A stretch of DNA of 32,255 nucleotides. Source: Actinomycetota bacterium (lineage in GTDB: Bacteria > Actinomycetota > Acidimicrobiia > Acidimicrobiales > Ilumatobacteraceae). Numbering within the stretch: the stretch's first letter is position 1; each line of letters opens with the position of its first letter. The stretch covers positions 1 through 32,255 of the forward strand of contig WLGW01000014.1 in NCBI GenBank assembly GCA_009703055.1. Reading direction: 5' to 3'. The position numbers and the translations under genes are program-made. Under the pieces are notes generated by a model. The model saw only the letters and a list, made by a program, of their open reading frames with translations. It did no database searches and had not been told where the DNA came from. This document shows positions 1 through 7,218 of this stretch, piece after piece.

Positions 1-509
1 CGAGAGCCCATGAGAGTGCTGATGGCAATGCCGCCACGTGCGTAGTTGCCCGTTGATGGCCACACTGCGCGATGACGAGTGGGATCAAACTGGCCAGTGA
101 TCACGCGAGGCACGAAACATGAGTACGCAGCAAGAACCTTGTGCGCAGTAATCATCGGAAAGCGATCACCAAAGACCACGATGATGGGTGATTCGATACC
201 TGTGATTGACGAAGGCAAGACCACATGGTCTGGAACTTCCACTTTGTCGCCATCAAGATTGTTGTACCAGTGCACGCGGAACAAGTTGCGAGGGTCGGCA
301 GCGTTCTTGTCAATACCAGCAGTGCGGCTTGCAGGAATGCGATGCGGTTCAGCAAGTTCACCAAACGTGGGAAGGACGATTTTCTGTTCAGCAAAGCGAC
401 GCACACTGTTTTCGAGTGACTTCGCATCGACAATTTTGTCGGCAAGCCCCAACTGCTCCTGGAGGGCAGTTGCGTCAAGAGTGGATTCGAGGGCAGAAGT
501 TGCTGTCAC
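1..509 (-). CDS. PLP-dependent enzyme of the cysteine synthase/TrpB-like fold (5' part only)
   Basis: The frame is open from a GTG at 509 to the window edge, giving about 169 N-terminal residues; the 3' part lies outside. Residues ~110-130 carry an 'ITAHKVLA' segment whose lysine sits where fold-type II PLP enzymes hold the Schiff base. Near residue 150 an 'STGNYARGG' stretch resembles the phosphate-binding SSGN loop of cysteine synthases. A long N-terminal region precedes the PLP domain, as in the poorly characterised 'PLP-dependent cysteine synthase family' proteins rather than in CysK or CysM. Substrate cannot be told. The GTG has a G-rich stretch about 12 bases upstream, and TTG codons further up are possible alternatives. 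It diverges from the tRNA at 571. Family fairly sure, function unknown. Confidence 0.7.
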   Translation of the reverse strand, partial: MTATSALESTLDATALQEQLGLADKIVDAKSLENSVRRFAEQKIVLPTFGELAEPHRIPASRTAGIDKNAADPRNLFRVHWYNNLDGDKVEVPDHVVLPSSITGIESPIIVVFGDRFPMITAHKVLAAYSCFVPRVITGQFDPTRHRAVWPSTGNYARGGIAISTLMGS

Positions 510-555
510 CCCAATAGTTTGCCACCCCAAGCACCCCGTGCCCGACTGTGACAGG

Positions 556-561
556 TACCCT
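556..561 (+). promoter_or_regulatory. Candidate -10 box (TACCCT) for the tRNA
   Basis: TACCCT fits TAnnnT and ends nine bases before the mature tRNA 5' end at 571, so the primary transcript would have a leader of only a few bases. I see no convincing -35. Confidence 0.35.
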
Positions 562-570
562 CAAGGAGTC

Positions 571-644
571 GCCGGTGTAGCCCAATTGGCAGAGGCAGCA
601 GGTTTAGGTCCTGCGTGTTGGGGGTTCGAGTCCCTTCACCGGCA
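571..644 (+). tRNA. tRNA with anticodon UAG, Leu-like D arm but short variable loop
   Basis: A full cloverleaf can be drawn: acceptor GCCGGTG/CACCGGC with discriminator A644, a 3-bp D stem GCC/GGC around an 11-base loop containing GG, anticodon stem GCAGG/CCTGC with loop TTTAGGT (anticodon UAG, reading CUN Leu codons), a 5-base variable region GTGTT, and a T arm with TTCGAGT loop. CCA is not encoded. The D arm and A73 are those of leucine tRNAs, yet bacterial tRNA-Leu normally has a long variable arm, which is missing here. The downstream coding gene starts at 647. Confidence 0.85.
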
Positions 645-646
645 CT

Positions 647-1663
647 GTGCATATTTATGATTTGCCCACTCCAGCAGTGGTGATTGACATCACCGCTCTT
701 CGTAAGAACATCGCCTCGATGGCCGATGTACATCCAGGGCGTCGTCTTCGACCACATGTGAAGGCCCACAAATGCTCGGGCATTGCTGCCGAACAAGAAG
801 CCGCTGGCCACTCGTCGTTCACGTGCGCTACCCCACGAGAGATCCTCGGTCTGATCGATGCACGAGTCGGGAACGACTTTCTTCTTGCCAATGAAGTCTT
901 AGACCCCCACCGCTTGTCGGCACTTGCTGAGGCTCAAGATAAAGCACTCATCACCGTTGCCATTGACTCACCCGAGACTCTTGCAGCTGCTCATCGCGCT
1001 GGAATTCGCAGCGTCATTATTGATGTCAATGTTGGACTACCACGATGTGGCATTGCACCCGGTAAAGCCGGAGCGCTAGCCGATGCTGCACGCGCGAACG
1101 GAATGGATGTGCGCGGAGTCATGGGATACGAAGGCCATCTCATGATGGTGACCGACCGTGATGAAAAGAAGTCTCGCGTGCACGATGCGATGACGCTCCT
1201 TGCTCAAGCGCATCAAGCTGTTGGTGGCGACATTGTGTCAGCCGGCGGAACAGGCACCTACGACATGTTCGCTGGCACCACTGTGAACGAAGTGCAAGCG
1301 GGCAGTTATGCACTCATGGACACTCAGTACGCAGAGCTTGGTCATCCTTTTGTGCAAGCAATGTGGGTGGTCGGAACTGTTGTGTCGAAGAACGACAAAT
1401 GGTCTGTCATCGATGTGGGGCTGAAATCACTCGGCATGGACCATGGCAACCCCACGATCAAAGATCATTCGGTGTGGTTTTGTTCTGATGAACACACAAC
1501 GTTCTCACCAAGCGAAGGCACACCACAGCCCGTTATCGGCGAGCGTGTCTTCGTGACTCCATCACACATTGACCCCACCATGGCAATGCACGAAGTGGCG
1601 TACGTGGCCAATGAGTACGGCGAAGTCATCGCCCAATGGCCCATCGACCTACGGGGTTGGTAA
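647..1663 (+). CDS. D-threonine aldolase / D-serine dehydratase-like PLP enzyme (alanine racemase N-terminal fold)
   Basis: 338 residues. The start MHIYDLPTPAVVID matches the usual beginning of this fold-type III PLP family, and 'RPHVKAHKC' near residues 36-44 holds the likely PLP lysine. 'SHIDPTMAMHE' near the C-terminus has the His-x-Asp arrangement that binds the divalent metal in D-threonine aldolase. The likely role is cleavage or dehydration of a D-beta-hydroxy amino acid in the cytoplasm; which substrate is not visible. The GTG start at 647 lies two bases after the tRNA discriminator, and no Shine-Dalgarno is possible outside the tRNA itself. The 3' end overlaps the convergent rdgB by 15 bp. 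Confidence 0.8.
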   Translation: MHIYDLPTPAVVIDITALRKNIASMADVHPGRRLRPHVKAHKCSGIAAEQEAAGHSSFTCATPREILGLIDARVGNDFLLANEVLDPHRLSALAEAQDKALITVAIDSPETLAAAHRAGIRSVIIDVNVGLPRCGIAPGKAGALADAARANGMDVRGVMGYEGHLMMVTDRDEKKSRVHDAMTLLAQAHQAVGGDIVSAGGTGTYDMFAGTTVNEVQAGSYALMDTQYAELGHPFVQAMWVVGTVVSKNDKWSVIDVGLKSLGMDHGNPTIKDHSVWFCSDEHTTFSPSEGTPQPVIGERVFVTPSHIDPTMAMHEVAYVANEYGEVIAQWPIDLRGW

Positions 1664-2242
1664 TCCAAAAAGTCGCGAGAGCAACGCGGGAAGTTGTGCG
1701 AGAGCACGACCACGATGCGAGATCTCATCTTTTTCTTCTGCAGACATCTCTGCAAATGTGCGTCCGTCGCCATCAGCTGGAACAAAGATGCTGTCGTAAC
1801 CGAAACCGGAGTCTCCCCGCTCAGTTTCCGCAATTGAGCCAACACATTCTCCGCTGACCAAATGCATCTCACCTTTTGAATTCACGAGCGCAACGACGGT
1901 ACGGAACCGAGCAGAACGATCAGCAACTCCATCAAGTTGTTCTAACAACAATGTTCGATTCTCTGCATCTGTTGCGTTCTCGCCGGCGAACCGCGCACTG
2001 TGCACACCCGGGGCACCAGCAAGGGCAATCACTTCTAGTCCTGTGTCGTCAGCAATCGCCCACTCTTCAGCAGCGTTAGCGATTTCAACAGCTTTGATGA
2101 TGGCGTTGCCTTCCAATGTTGGTGCAGTCTCTTCAACATCACCGACATGCTCTGGTCGTGGAAGGAGTTGCACCCACTGCGGTAGTAGTCGTGCGATCTC
2201 TGCCACCTTTTTCGGATTAGCACTCGCGCACACAAGGCGCAT
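1649..2242 (-). CDS. rdgB: RdgB/HAM1 non-canonical purine NTP pyrophosphatase
   Basis: 197 residues, normal for the family. It hydrolyses dITP, XTP and related deaminated purine nucleotides to monophosphates and so keeps them out of DNA and RNA. Visible marks are the N-terminal 'CASANPKKVAEI' (family (S/T)xNxxK), 'TLEGNAIIKA', 'ADDTGLEV' with the metal-binding acidic residues, 'GVHSARFAGE', 'GFGYDSIF' and 'SHRGRAL' near the C-terminus. It is the last gene of murI-rph-rdgB, starting five bases after rph, with GAGAGG eight bases before its ATG. Its 3' end overlaps the convergent gene by 15 bp. Confidence 0.95.
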   Translation of the reverse strand: MRLVCASANPKKVAEIARLLPQWVQLLPRPEHVGDVEETAPTLEGNAIIKAVEIANAAEEWAIADDTGLEVIALAGAPGVHSARFAGENATDAENRTLLLEQLDGVADRSARFRTVVALVNSKGEMHLVSGECVGSIAETERGDSGFGYDSIFVPADGDGRTFAEMSAEEKDEISHRGRALAQLPALLSRLFGLPTP

Positions 2243-2247
2243 CTCAA

Positions 2248-3009
2248 TTACCTCTCAGGTGCACGCATCGGAGGAGCTTCTGAAAGAAGTCCTGCCTGCA
2301 AGTCGAAAATGCGACCCAAACCAGTGTCAGCCAACATCAACAACTCGTCGAGTTCGCTACGAGAGAAAGCCATGCCTTCAGCGGTGCCTTGCACTTCTAC
2401 GAAGCGAGGCTCGCCACCATTCACGGGACGAAGCATCACCACGTTCATGTCAACTTCTGCTGTGCTGTCTTCGACATAAGGAAGGTCGAGTACTGGTGTG
2501 CCGCCACAGACGCCCACAGAAATCGCTGCGCAGTATGAGTGAAGAGGGTTTTCGGTAATGGCACCGCTCTGCACCAAGCGAGTCACTGCATCGTGCAACG
2601 CCAAGAAGCCACCACAAATACTTGCCGTGCGTGTTCCACCATCGGCTTGCAACACATCACAATCAACGACAATCTGACGCTCGCCAAGTGCACGCATATC
2701 GATTGCTGCGCGAAGTGAGCGACCAATGAGGCGCTGAATTTCGACGGTGCGACCGCTCTGCTTGCCTTTTGCAGCTTCACGATCAACGCGCTCAGGCGAT
2801 GAGCCAGGAAGCATTGAGTACTCCGCCGTGACCCAACCTTTGCCAGAGCCCTTCATCCAACGGGGAACATCTTCATCAACAGATGCGGTGCACAGAACGC
2901 GCGTGCGACCGAATGACACCAGCACGGAGCCGGCGGACATTTCGGTGAAGTCGCGCTGAAAGGAAATGGGGCGGAGCTGATCTGGCGTACGGCCATCGGG
3001 ACGAGTCAT
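2248..3009 (-). CDS. rph: Ribonuclease PH (phosphorolytic tRNA 3' exonuclease)
   Basis: 253 residues. RNase PH trims the 3' tails of tRNA precursors using phosphate. The N-terminal '[13 protein letters not shown]' and '[14 protein letters not shown]', the mid-protein '[17 protein letters not shown]', the phosphate/metal region '[14 protein letters not shown]' and 'VDMNVVM' followed by 'VEVQGTAEG' are all typical. The ATG lies ten bases after the murI stop with no clear Shine-Dalgarno, so translation probably depends on upstream ribosomes. As neither the tRNA here nor probably others encode CCA, tRNA 3' maturation enzymes matter in this organism. Confidence 0.95.
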   Translation of the reverse strand: MTRPDGRTPDQLRPISFQRDFTEMSAGSVLVSFGRTRVLCTASVDEDVPRWMKGSGKGWVTAEYSMLPGSSPERVDREAAKGKQSGRTVEIQRLIGRSLRAAIDMRALGERQIVVDCDVLQADGGTRTASICGGFLALHDAVTRLVQSGAITENPLHSYCAAISVGVCGGTPVLDLPYVEDSTAEVDMNVVMLRPVNGGEPRFVEVQGTAEGMAFSRSELDELLMLADTGLGRIFDLQAGLLSEAPPMRAPER

Positions 3010-3019
3010 GGCTAAATGT

Positions 3020-3841
3020 CTAGTCGGTCACGCCACGAGACCAACGACTTGCTGTCGAAAGCTCTGGTCCGAGAAGCCGGCGACCAAAGTCGGCGAACCA
3101 TTCGACATCTCCTGATGAGAGGAATGTGTGAGTCCCCTTGCGGTCAGTCGATGCCGTGATTTTGCTCTCGCGAAGCATGCTCGCCAGTGCAAATGCAGTT
3201 TCGTCTGCACTCGAGACCAACACAACATCGGGTCCCATCACTTCGCTAATCACTCGCGAGAGATACGGGTAATGCGTACAGCCAAGGAGCAAGGCGTCAA
3301 TACCCGCGTCAACAACAGGCGCAAGAAGTCGTTCGGCAAGCAACATCACTTCATCGCCGGAAGTTTGACCACGTTCCACAAACTCAACAAACCCTGGACA
3401 TGCTGTAGCGATCAATTGCAGAGTGGCATCCTCTTCGGCCAATGCACGCTGGTATGCACCCGATGAAATTGTTCCCACAGTGCCGATGACGCCGACGCGT
3501 CGCACCTTCGAAGCAATCGACAGCGCACGCGCACCTGGTTCGACCACGCTGATGACTGGGACCGGAAGTTCAGCCGACAACTCATGAAACGCTGCGGCTG
3601 CTGCTGTGTTGCATGCAACCACGACAGCCTTCACGTCGTGGTCCTTCACCAAGCTCCACGCAATCTCACGAGCAAATTCACGAACTTCACTCGCGGCTCG
3701 GGGGCCATAGGGGTATCGACCTGTATCGCCGACGTACACAAGGTCTTCCGAAGGAAGCACATCAATCACGGCACGCGCAACAGTGAGGCCGCCAAAACCG
3801 GAATCAAACATTCCAATCGGGCGGTTGTCGATGCCGGGCAT
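3020..3841 (-). CDS. murI: Glutamate racemase
   Basis: 273 residues. It converts L- to D-glutamate for peptidoglycan. The two catalytic cysteines are visible in 'ACNTAAA' (~residues 78-84) and 'GCTHYPYL' (~188-195), with '[13 protein letters not shown]' at the N-terminus and '[11 protein letters not shown]' after it. First gene of the murI-rph-rdgB operon. The ATG at 3841 is preceded by TAGCCT with six bases between and no Shine-Dalgarno, suggesting a leaderless mRNA. It diverges from the EamA gene with only 30 bp between the two starts. Confidence 0.95.
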   Translation of the reverse strand: MPGIDNRPIGMFDSGFGGLTVARAVIDVLPSEDLVYVGDTGRYPYGPRAASEVREFAREIAWSLVKDHDVKAVVVACNTAAAAAFHELSAELPVPVISVVEPGARALSIASKVRRVGVIGTVGTISSGAYQRALAEEDATLQLIATACPGFVEFVERGQTSGDEVMLLAERLLAPVVDAGIDALLLGCTHYPYLSRVISEVMGPDVVLVSSADETAFALASMLRESKITASTDRKGTHTFLSSGDVEWFADFGRRLLGPELSTASRWSRGVTD

Positions 3842-3847
3842 TCCGCA

Positions 3848-3853
3848 AGGCTA
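3848..3853 (-). promoter_or_regulatory. Candidate leaderless -10 box (TAGCCT) of murI
   Basis: TAGCCT on the minus strand, six bases before the murI ATG. The predicted transcription start falls at or next to the start codon. Confidence 0.6.
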
Positions 3854-3857
3854 GGCG

Positions 3858-3863
3858 TAGTGT
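3858..3863 (+). promoter_or_regulatory. Candidate leaderless -10 box (TAGTGT) of the EamA gene
   Basis: TAGTGT, eight bases before ATG 3872. Only four bases separate it from the murI box on the other strand, so two polymerases could not occupy both together. Confidence 0.5.
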
Positions 3864-3871
3864 CGTGTCCC

Positions 3872-4696
3872 ATGCTGGCTGCCACCCTTCTCGCCCTTGC
3901 TGCGGCAGTACTTCACGCCTCATGGAACCTCTGGGTGAAGCAAAGTGGAGACCGCTGGATTGCCTTGTGGGGACAGATGACCGCAGGCGGATTTCTCTGC
4001 GCCATCATCTTGCTCTTCACCGGCTGGCCAGCGAGTCTCGCGTGGTGGACCGTTGTAGCAAGCGCACTCATTCACGTGGTGTACATCTTCACACTGGCGC
4101 GTGCGTACAACATTGGAGATTTCTCTGTCACGTATCCAATTGCACGTGGCGCAGGTGCATTACTTGCTGCAATTGGCGGAGTTCTCTTTCTCTCCGATCA
4201 GCTCAGCGCACTCACGTTCCTCGGCATCATGATTTCTGTTGGTGGCATTTTGTTGCTCGCTGGTCGCGCCAACAACAAACACGTCGGATCCGCTCTTTTG
4301 GTTTCGTTATGCATCGGCGCGTACTCAGTGATTGATGGCCACGGCTCTCGCCTCACCGGCGGAAACTTGTATCCACTCGTTCTTTTCATTGCGACAGGCA
4401 TCACCGTCAGCATCTTTGGCGTCGCGACTGGACGAACTCGCGACATGGCAATTGCAATGCGTTCTTCATGGCACCGCTTTTCGATTGCAGGTGCAGCATC
4501 GGTACTCACGTATTGGATGGTGTTGATCGCAATGCAAAAGGCACCCGTTGGATACATCACTGCACTGCGTGAATCAAGCGTGGTCATCGTTGCGCTTGTT
4601 GGCACGAAGTACTTGGGTGAATCAGACGCAAAAAGACGAGTGATTGCAGCAGGAATCGTTGTCGCGGGACTCGTTGTTCTCATCGCTGGTCGCTAA
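3872..4696 (+). CDS. EamA/DMT-family inner membrane transporter
   Basis: 274 residues, nearly all hydrophobic, with about ten membrane segments in two repeated EamA halves. The N-terminus 'LALAAAVLHASWNLWVK' matches the typical first helix of this drug/metabolite transporter superfamily. The second half contains 'YWMVLIAMQKAPVGYITALRESSVV', a usual EamA pattern. The substrate cannot be inferred. I chose ATG 3872 because the first helix begins there; the frame is open far upstream, but that would run through murI antisense. A GTG at 3860 is a minor alternative. It is a single-gene insertion, opposite in strand, between murI and cysM. Confidence 0.85.
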   Translation: MLAATLLALAAAVLHASWNLWVKQSGDRWIALWGQMTAGGFLCAIILLFTGWPASLAWWTVVASALIHVVYIFTLARAYNIGDFSVTYPIARGAGALLAAIGGVLFLSDQLSALTFLGIMISVGGILLLAGRANNKHVGSALLVSLCIGAYSVIDGHGSRLTGGNLYPLVLFIATGITVSIFGVATGRTRDMAIAMRSSWHRFSIAGAASVLTYWMVLIAMQKAPVGYITALRESSVVIVALVGTKYLGESDAKRRVIAAGIVVAGLVVLIAGR

Positions 4697-4714
4697 CGAC
4701 GACAGCACAACTAC

Positions 4715-5701
4715 TTAGAAGTAAATGATCTTCTCTGCGTTTGCTTCGGCTTGATCAAGATCATCGGTATATGCACCGGTGGAGAGATACTTCCAACCAC
4801 CATCACACACGATGAAGACAATGACGCCTTCTTCGATCTCGCTCGCAACTTTCACTGCACCAGCAAGTGATGCACCAGAAGAAATACCGGCGAAGATGCC
4901 GCACTCCGCAACAATGCGACGTGTCCATTCGATGGATTCACGTGGACGCACCACACGCTTGCGATCAAGAAGATCACGGCCGTGCCAGTTCTCAAACACA
5001 GGCGGGATATAACCGTCATCAAGATTGCGAAGACCTTCGACGCGCTCGCCAAGAGGAGGCTCTACTGCAACAAGCTTGATGTCAGGGTTTTGTTCCTTGA
5101 GGTACTTGCCAACGCCCATGAGTGTTCCGCTAGTACCAAGACCTGCAACGAAGTGCGTGATCTCTGGGCAGTCGCGATAAATCTCGGGGCCAGTTGTCTC
5201 GTAGTGCGCACGAGGGTTTGCATCATTTCCGTACTGATACAAGAAACACCATTCAGGATGCTGCGCTGCAAGTTCTTGCGCACGACGAACGGCACCGTTA
5301 CTGCCCTCTTCACCTGGCGTGAGAATGATTTCTGCGCCGAAAACTTCCAACATCTGTCGACGCTCGATGCTCACAGACGTCGGCATGAGAATCGTGATGG
5401 GGTAACCCTTCATGCGAGCAATTGCGGCCAAAGCGATACCGGTGTTGCCCGATGAAGGCTCCACAATGCGCTGACCAGGAAGCAAGCGACCAGTGCGCTC
5501 AGCATCTTCGATCATTGACTTTGCGATGCGATCTTTCACTGAGCCAAATGGGTTCTGGCTTTCAAGCTTGGCGATCAAACGAACATTGGGGTTGGGCGAC
5601 AAGATAGAGACGTCCACCAGCGGTGTGTTGCCAATGAGTTCCAGAGAATTCTGCAGTACAAACACAGATCCTCCATTCCTTCTCACATCTGCAATCGACA
5701 T
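4715..5701 (-). CDS. cysM: CysM-type cysteine synthase (O-phosphoserine/CysO-dependent type)
   Basis: PLP enzyme that makes cysteine. It closely follows mycobacterial CysM as I remember it: 'GNTPLV', 'NPFGSVKDR' with the Schiff-base lysine, 'EPSSGNTGI', 'SIERRQMLE', 'LYQYGN', 'THFVAGLGTSGTLMG', 'GIFAGISSGAS' and a C-terminal 'GGWKYLSTGAYTDDL'. The ATG at 5701 has AAGGAG four bases before it (328 residues). A GTG at 5665 has GGAGG, also four bases away, and aligns exactly with the mycobacterial start, so either may be used. It lies behind the CysO-directed protease gene mec, but no cysO lies between. Mycobacterial CysM uses O-phosphoserine and thiocarboxylated CysO; that specificity is inferred here. 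Confidence 0.9.
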   Translation of the reverse strand: MSIADVRRNGGSVFVLQNSLELIGNTPLVDVSILSPNPNVRLIAKLESQNPFGSVKDRIAKSMIEDAERTGRLLPGQRIVEPSSGNTGIALAAIARMKGYPITILMPTSVSIERRQMLEVFGAEIILTPGEEGSNGAVRRAQELAAQHPEWCFLYQYGNDANPRAHYETTGPEIYRDCPEITHFVAGLGTSGTLMGVGKYLKEQNPDIKLVAVEPPLGERVEGLRNLDDGYIPPVFENWHGRDLLDRKRVVRPRESIEWTRRIVAECGIFAGISSGASLAGAVKVASEIEEGVIVFIVCDGGWKYLSTGAYTDDLDQAEANAEKIIYF

Positions 5702-5764
5702 GTGTCTCCTTTGCACCCTCGGAAAAGGGCCCATTAATGGAACCCCAGACTGCCGAGCGCTATT

Positions 5765-5801
5765 CCCGATAAATCCAGTCGGAATTGTAACCCTTATCGG
5801 G
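5765..5801 (-). repeat. 8-bp inverted repeat spanning the mec stop codon
   Basis: CCCGATAA at 5765-5772 and TTATCGGG at 5794-5801 are perfectly complementary with a 21-base loop. The mec TAA stop lies in one arm. No T-run follows, so attenuator, processing site and terminator are all possible. Confidence 0.4.
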
Positions 5802-6216
5802 CGATTATTGACTCCTCATGGACGTCTTCGCCCAGGATGCGGAAGGATCGGGGTGCTGGCTCCCCTGTTTTCAGGCTCACGATGATGTAATGCCAGCCCG
5901 GATCAGGCGCCTGGGCGATGTCCGTACTGCTGGGATACGCCTCTGTATGGGTATGGCTGTGGGCGCATCCAATGATCTCAAGCCCCTCGGCTTCAGCGGC
6001 CAACTCGGCCCGCAAATGCTCTTTCGGGTCAATGGTGTACACCATGGCGCTGTGGGCGATATTCGTGCAGGGAACGAATCGAACCACTTCAGAATTCGCA
6101 GGATTACCCACCAACAAGCCGCACATCTCTTCGGGATAGCAGGCAATGCTGTGCGCAGCCATTGCCTCACGCGCCTCGGCGGGAACAGAAATCGTTTGCT
6201 GGTGTGACTCAGACAT
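5794..6216 (-). CDS. mec: Mec-type JAMM/M67 metallopeptidase
   Basis: 140 residues. JAMM zinc protease: 'EEMCGLLVG' supplies the upstream glutamate, and 'HSHTHTEAYPSSTD' is the HxHx(n)SxxD zinc site. In mycobacteria the homologue releases cysteine from the C-terminus of the CysO-cysteine adduct made by CysM, and its place directly upstream of cysM supports that role here. I start at ATG 6216 (MSESHQQ) because a TAGCCT box lies eight bases upstream; a TTG at 6243 would overlap that box. Divergent from smpB with 35 bp between the starts. Confidence 0.85.
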   Translation of the reverse strand: MSESHQQTISVPAEAREAMAAHSIACYPEEMCGLLVGNPANSEVVRFVPCTNIAHSAMVYTIDPKEHLRAELAAEAEGLEIIGCAHSHTHTEAYPSSTDIAQAPDPGWHYIIVSLKTGEPAPRSFRILGEDVHEESIIAR

Positions 6217-6224
6217 CGTCACGC

Positions 6225-6230
6225 AGGCTA
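6225..6230 (-). promoter_or_regulatory. Candidate leaderless -10 box (TAGCCT) of mec-cysM
   Basis: TAGCCT on the minus strand, eight bases before ATG 6216, with no Shine-Dalgarno between. Confidence 0.55.
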
Positions 6231-6234
6231 GCGG

Positions 6235-6240
6235 TACGCT
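6235..6240 (+). promoter_or_regulatory. Candidate -10 box (TACGCT) of smpB
   Basis: TACGCT, eleven bases before the smpB ATG, so a leader of about five bases. It is four bases from the mec box on the other strand. Confidence 0.4.
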
Positions 6241-6251
6241 CAAATCTCCCT

Positions 6252-6728
6252 ATGCCAAAGTCCCCCAACACCATCCTGGCGAGCAATCGCAAGGCTCGAC
6301 ACGATTACGAGATTCTCGACGTGTTTGAGGCAGGCATTGTGTTGGTGGGCAGCGAGGTCAAGAGCCTGCGCGCCGGTCAGGTGCAGCTGGTGGATGCTTA
6401 CGCCCGCATCTTGGATAACGAAATGTGGCTCGACGGTGTTCACATCTCGCCATATTCATTTGCCGTGGGCGTGGGTGCTCACGACCCTGATCGTCCTCGC
6501 AAACTGTTGCTTCATCGTGACGAGATCAATCGACTTCATGACCGCATTGCACGCGAGCGCTTGTCCTTAGTGCCATTGACCTTCAAGTTGGTCGATGGAC
6601 GCGTGAAAGTGGAACTTGCCCTTGGTCGCGGACGCAAGAAAGGCGACAAGCGCAACGCCATTGCCGAGCGTGATGTGCAACGCGAGATGCAACGCAGTTT
6701 GGGCCGTCAGCGCAAGGGAATGGACTAG
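6252..6728 (+). CDS. smpB: SmpB, tmRNA-binding protein
   Basis: 158 residues, normal size. SmpB binds tmRNA and places it in the empty A site of stalled ribosomes. 'ASNRKARHDYEILD', 'GIVLVGSEVKSLRAGQVQL', 'DAYARI', 'HISPYSF' and 'DRPRKLLLHRDEI' are family patterns, followed by a basic tail ('GRGRKKGDKR...') that enters the mRNA channel. ATG 6252 is chosen because the family's beginning (SPNTILASNRKA) follows it and the frame further up is antisense to mec. The tmRNA gene follows 55 bases later, so both partners of the rescue system are adjacent. No Shine-Dalgarno is visible. Confidence 0.95.
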   Translation: MPKSPNTILASNRKARHDYEILDVFEAGIVLVGSEVKSLRAGQVQLVDAYARILDNEMWLDGVHISPYSFAVGVGAHDPDRPRKLLLHRDEINRLHDRIARERLSLVPLTFKLVDGRVKVELALGRGRKKGDKRNAIAERDVQREMQRSLGRQRKGMD

Positions 6729-6755
6729 CCCGAATTATTCGCCACTCCCTCGGCG

Positions 6756-6761
6756 TACACT
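6756..6761 (+). promoter_or_regulatory. Candidate -10 box (TACACT) of ssrA
   Basis: TACACT lies 22 bases before the mature tmRNA 5' end, leaving a short leader for RNase P to remove. I see no clear -35. Confidence 0.4.
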
Positions 6762-6783
6762 GATTCACACATAACCAACCAAT

Positions 6784-7165
6784 GGGGCTGACAGGTTTCG
6801 ACAGCAGTTTCGTTGTTTGCACGTGCAACCCGAATTGCTCAGATTCGTTAAACGGGGCAAAAAACAGAATTGCCAACGAGCAGTTCGCTCTCGCCGCCTA
6901 ATTCTTAGGTTGTAGAGAGACATCGTGACCAGCAATGGCGCACGGGGCCAGTTCACCGCAGCCCGGCAACAGAAGCGGTGGATGACGGCAGGAAAGAACG
7001 CTGACGATGAGAAAGACCATTGCCATGTTGGAAAGACAGCACGCGGCCTAAGCAATTAGGCAATCGACCCGTCGATGATGTTGCGTCAGCATTAACACGG
7101 GAATGGTTGTAGCACTGGTAAATAGCGCCTGATGGACGGGGGTTCGATTCCCCCCAGCTCCACCA
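6784..7165 (+). ncRNA. ssrA: tmRNA (transfer-messenger RNA)
   Basis: Starts GGGGCTGACAGGTTTCGACA and ends with a tRNA-like T arm (GGTTCGATTCC) and CAGCTCC-ACCA, whose acceptor pairs with the 5' end; CCA is encoded. About 382 nt, one piece. The tag reading frame begins with GCA at 6857 and ends with TAA at 6899-6901, giving AKNRIANEQFALAA. The ALAA end is the usual degradation signal for Clp-type proteases. Works with the SmpB encoded just upstream. Confidence 0.97.
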
Positions 7166-7185
7166 TTCTTTCGTTCTTCGATTGA

Positions 7186-7198
7186 CCGCATATTGCGG
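7186..7198. terminator. Small hairpin between convergent ssrA and nhaA
   Basis: CCGCA-TAT-TGCGG, a 5-bp perfect stem with a 3-base loop, 21 bases after tmRNA and 20 bases beyond the nhaA stop. No T-run on either side, so a weak candidate. Confidence 0.3.
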
Positions 7199-7218
7199 CT
7201 GATCGATGAGCGGAACGT

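Noticed and set aside
506-811. Minus-strand ORF across the tRNA
   Set aside because: It reads through the tRNA and antisense to the conserved N-terminus of the aldolase-like gene, so it is a shadow.
1670-1720. Repeated GCGAGAGCA copies near the rdgB 3' end
   Set aside because: Two imperfectly spaced copies inside conserved rdgB coding sequence; no array or inverted structure of note.
4712-4723. Palindrome TACTT-ag-AAGTA at the cysM stop
   Set aside because: The 2-base centre cannot form a stable RNA hairpin and the arms are AT-rich and short; probably chance.
5702-5793. Hidden cysO between mec and cysM
   Set aside because: The gap is under 100 bp, and neither it nor the cysM N-terminal extension holds a ubiquitin-fold protein ending in Gly-Gly.
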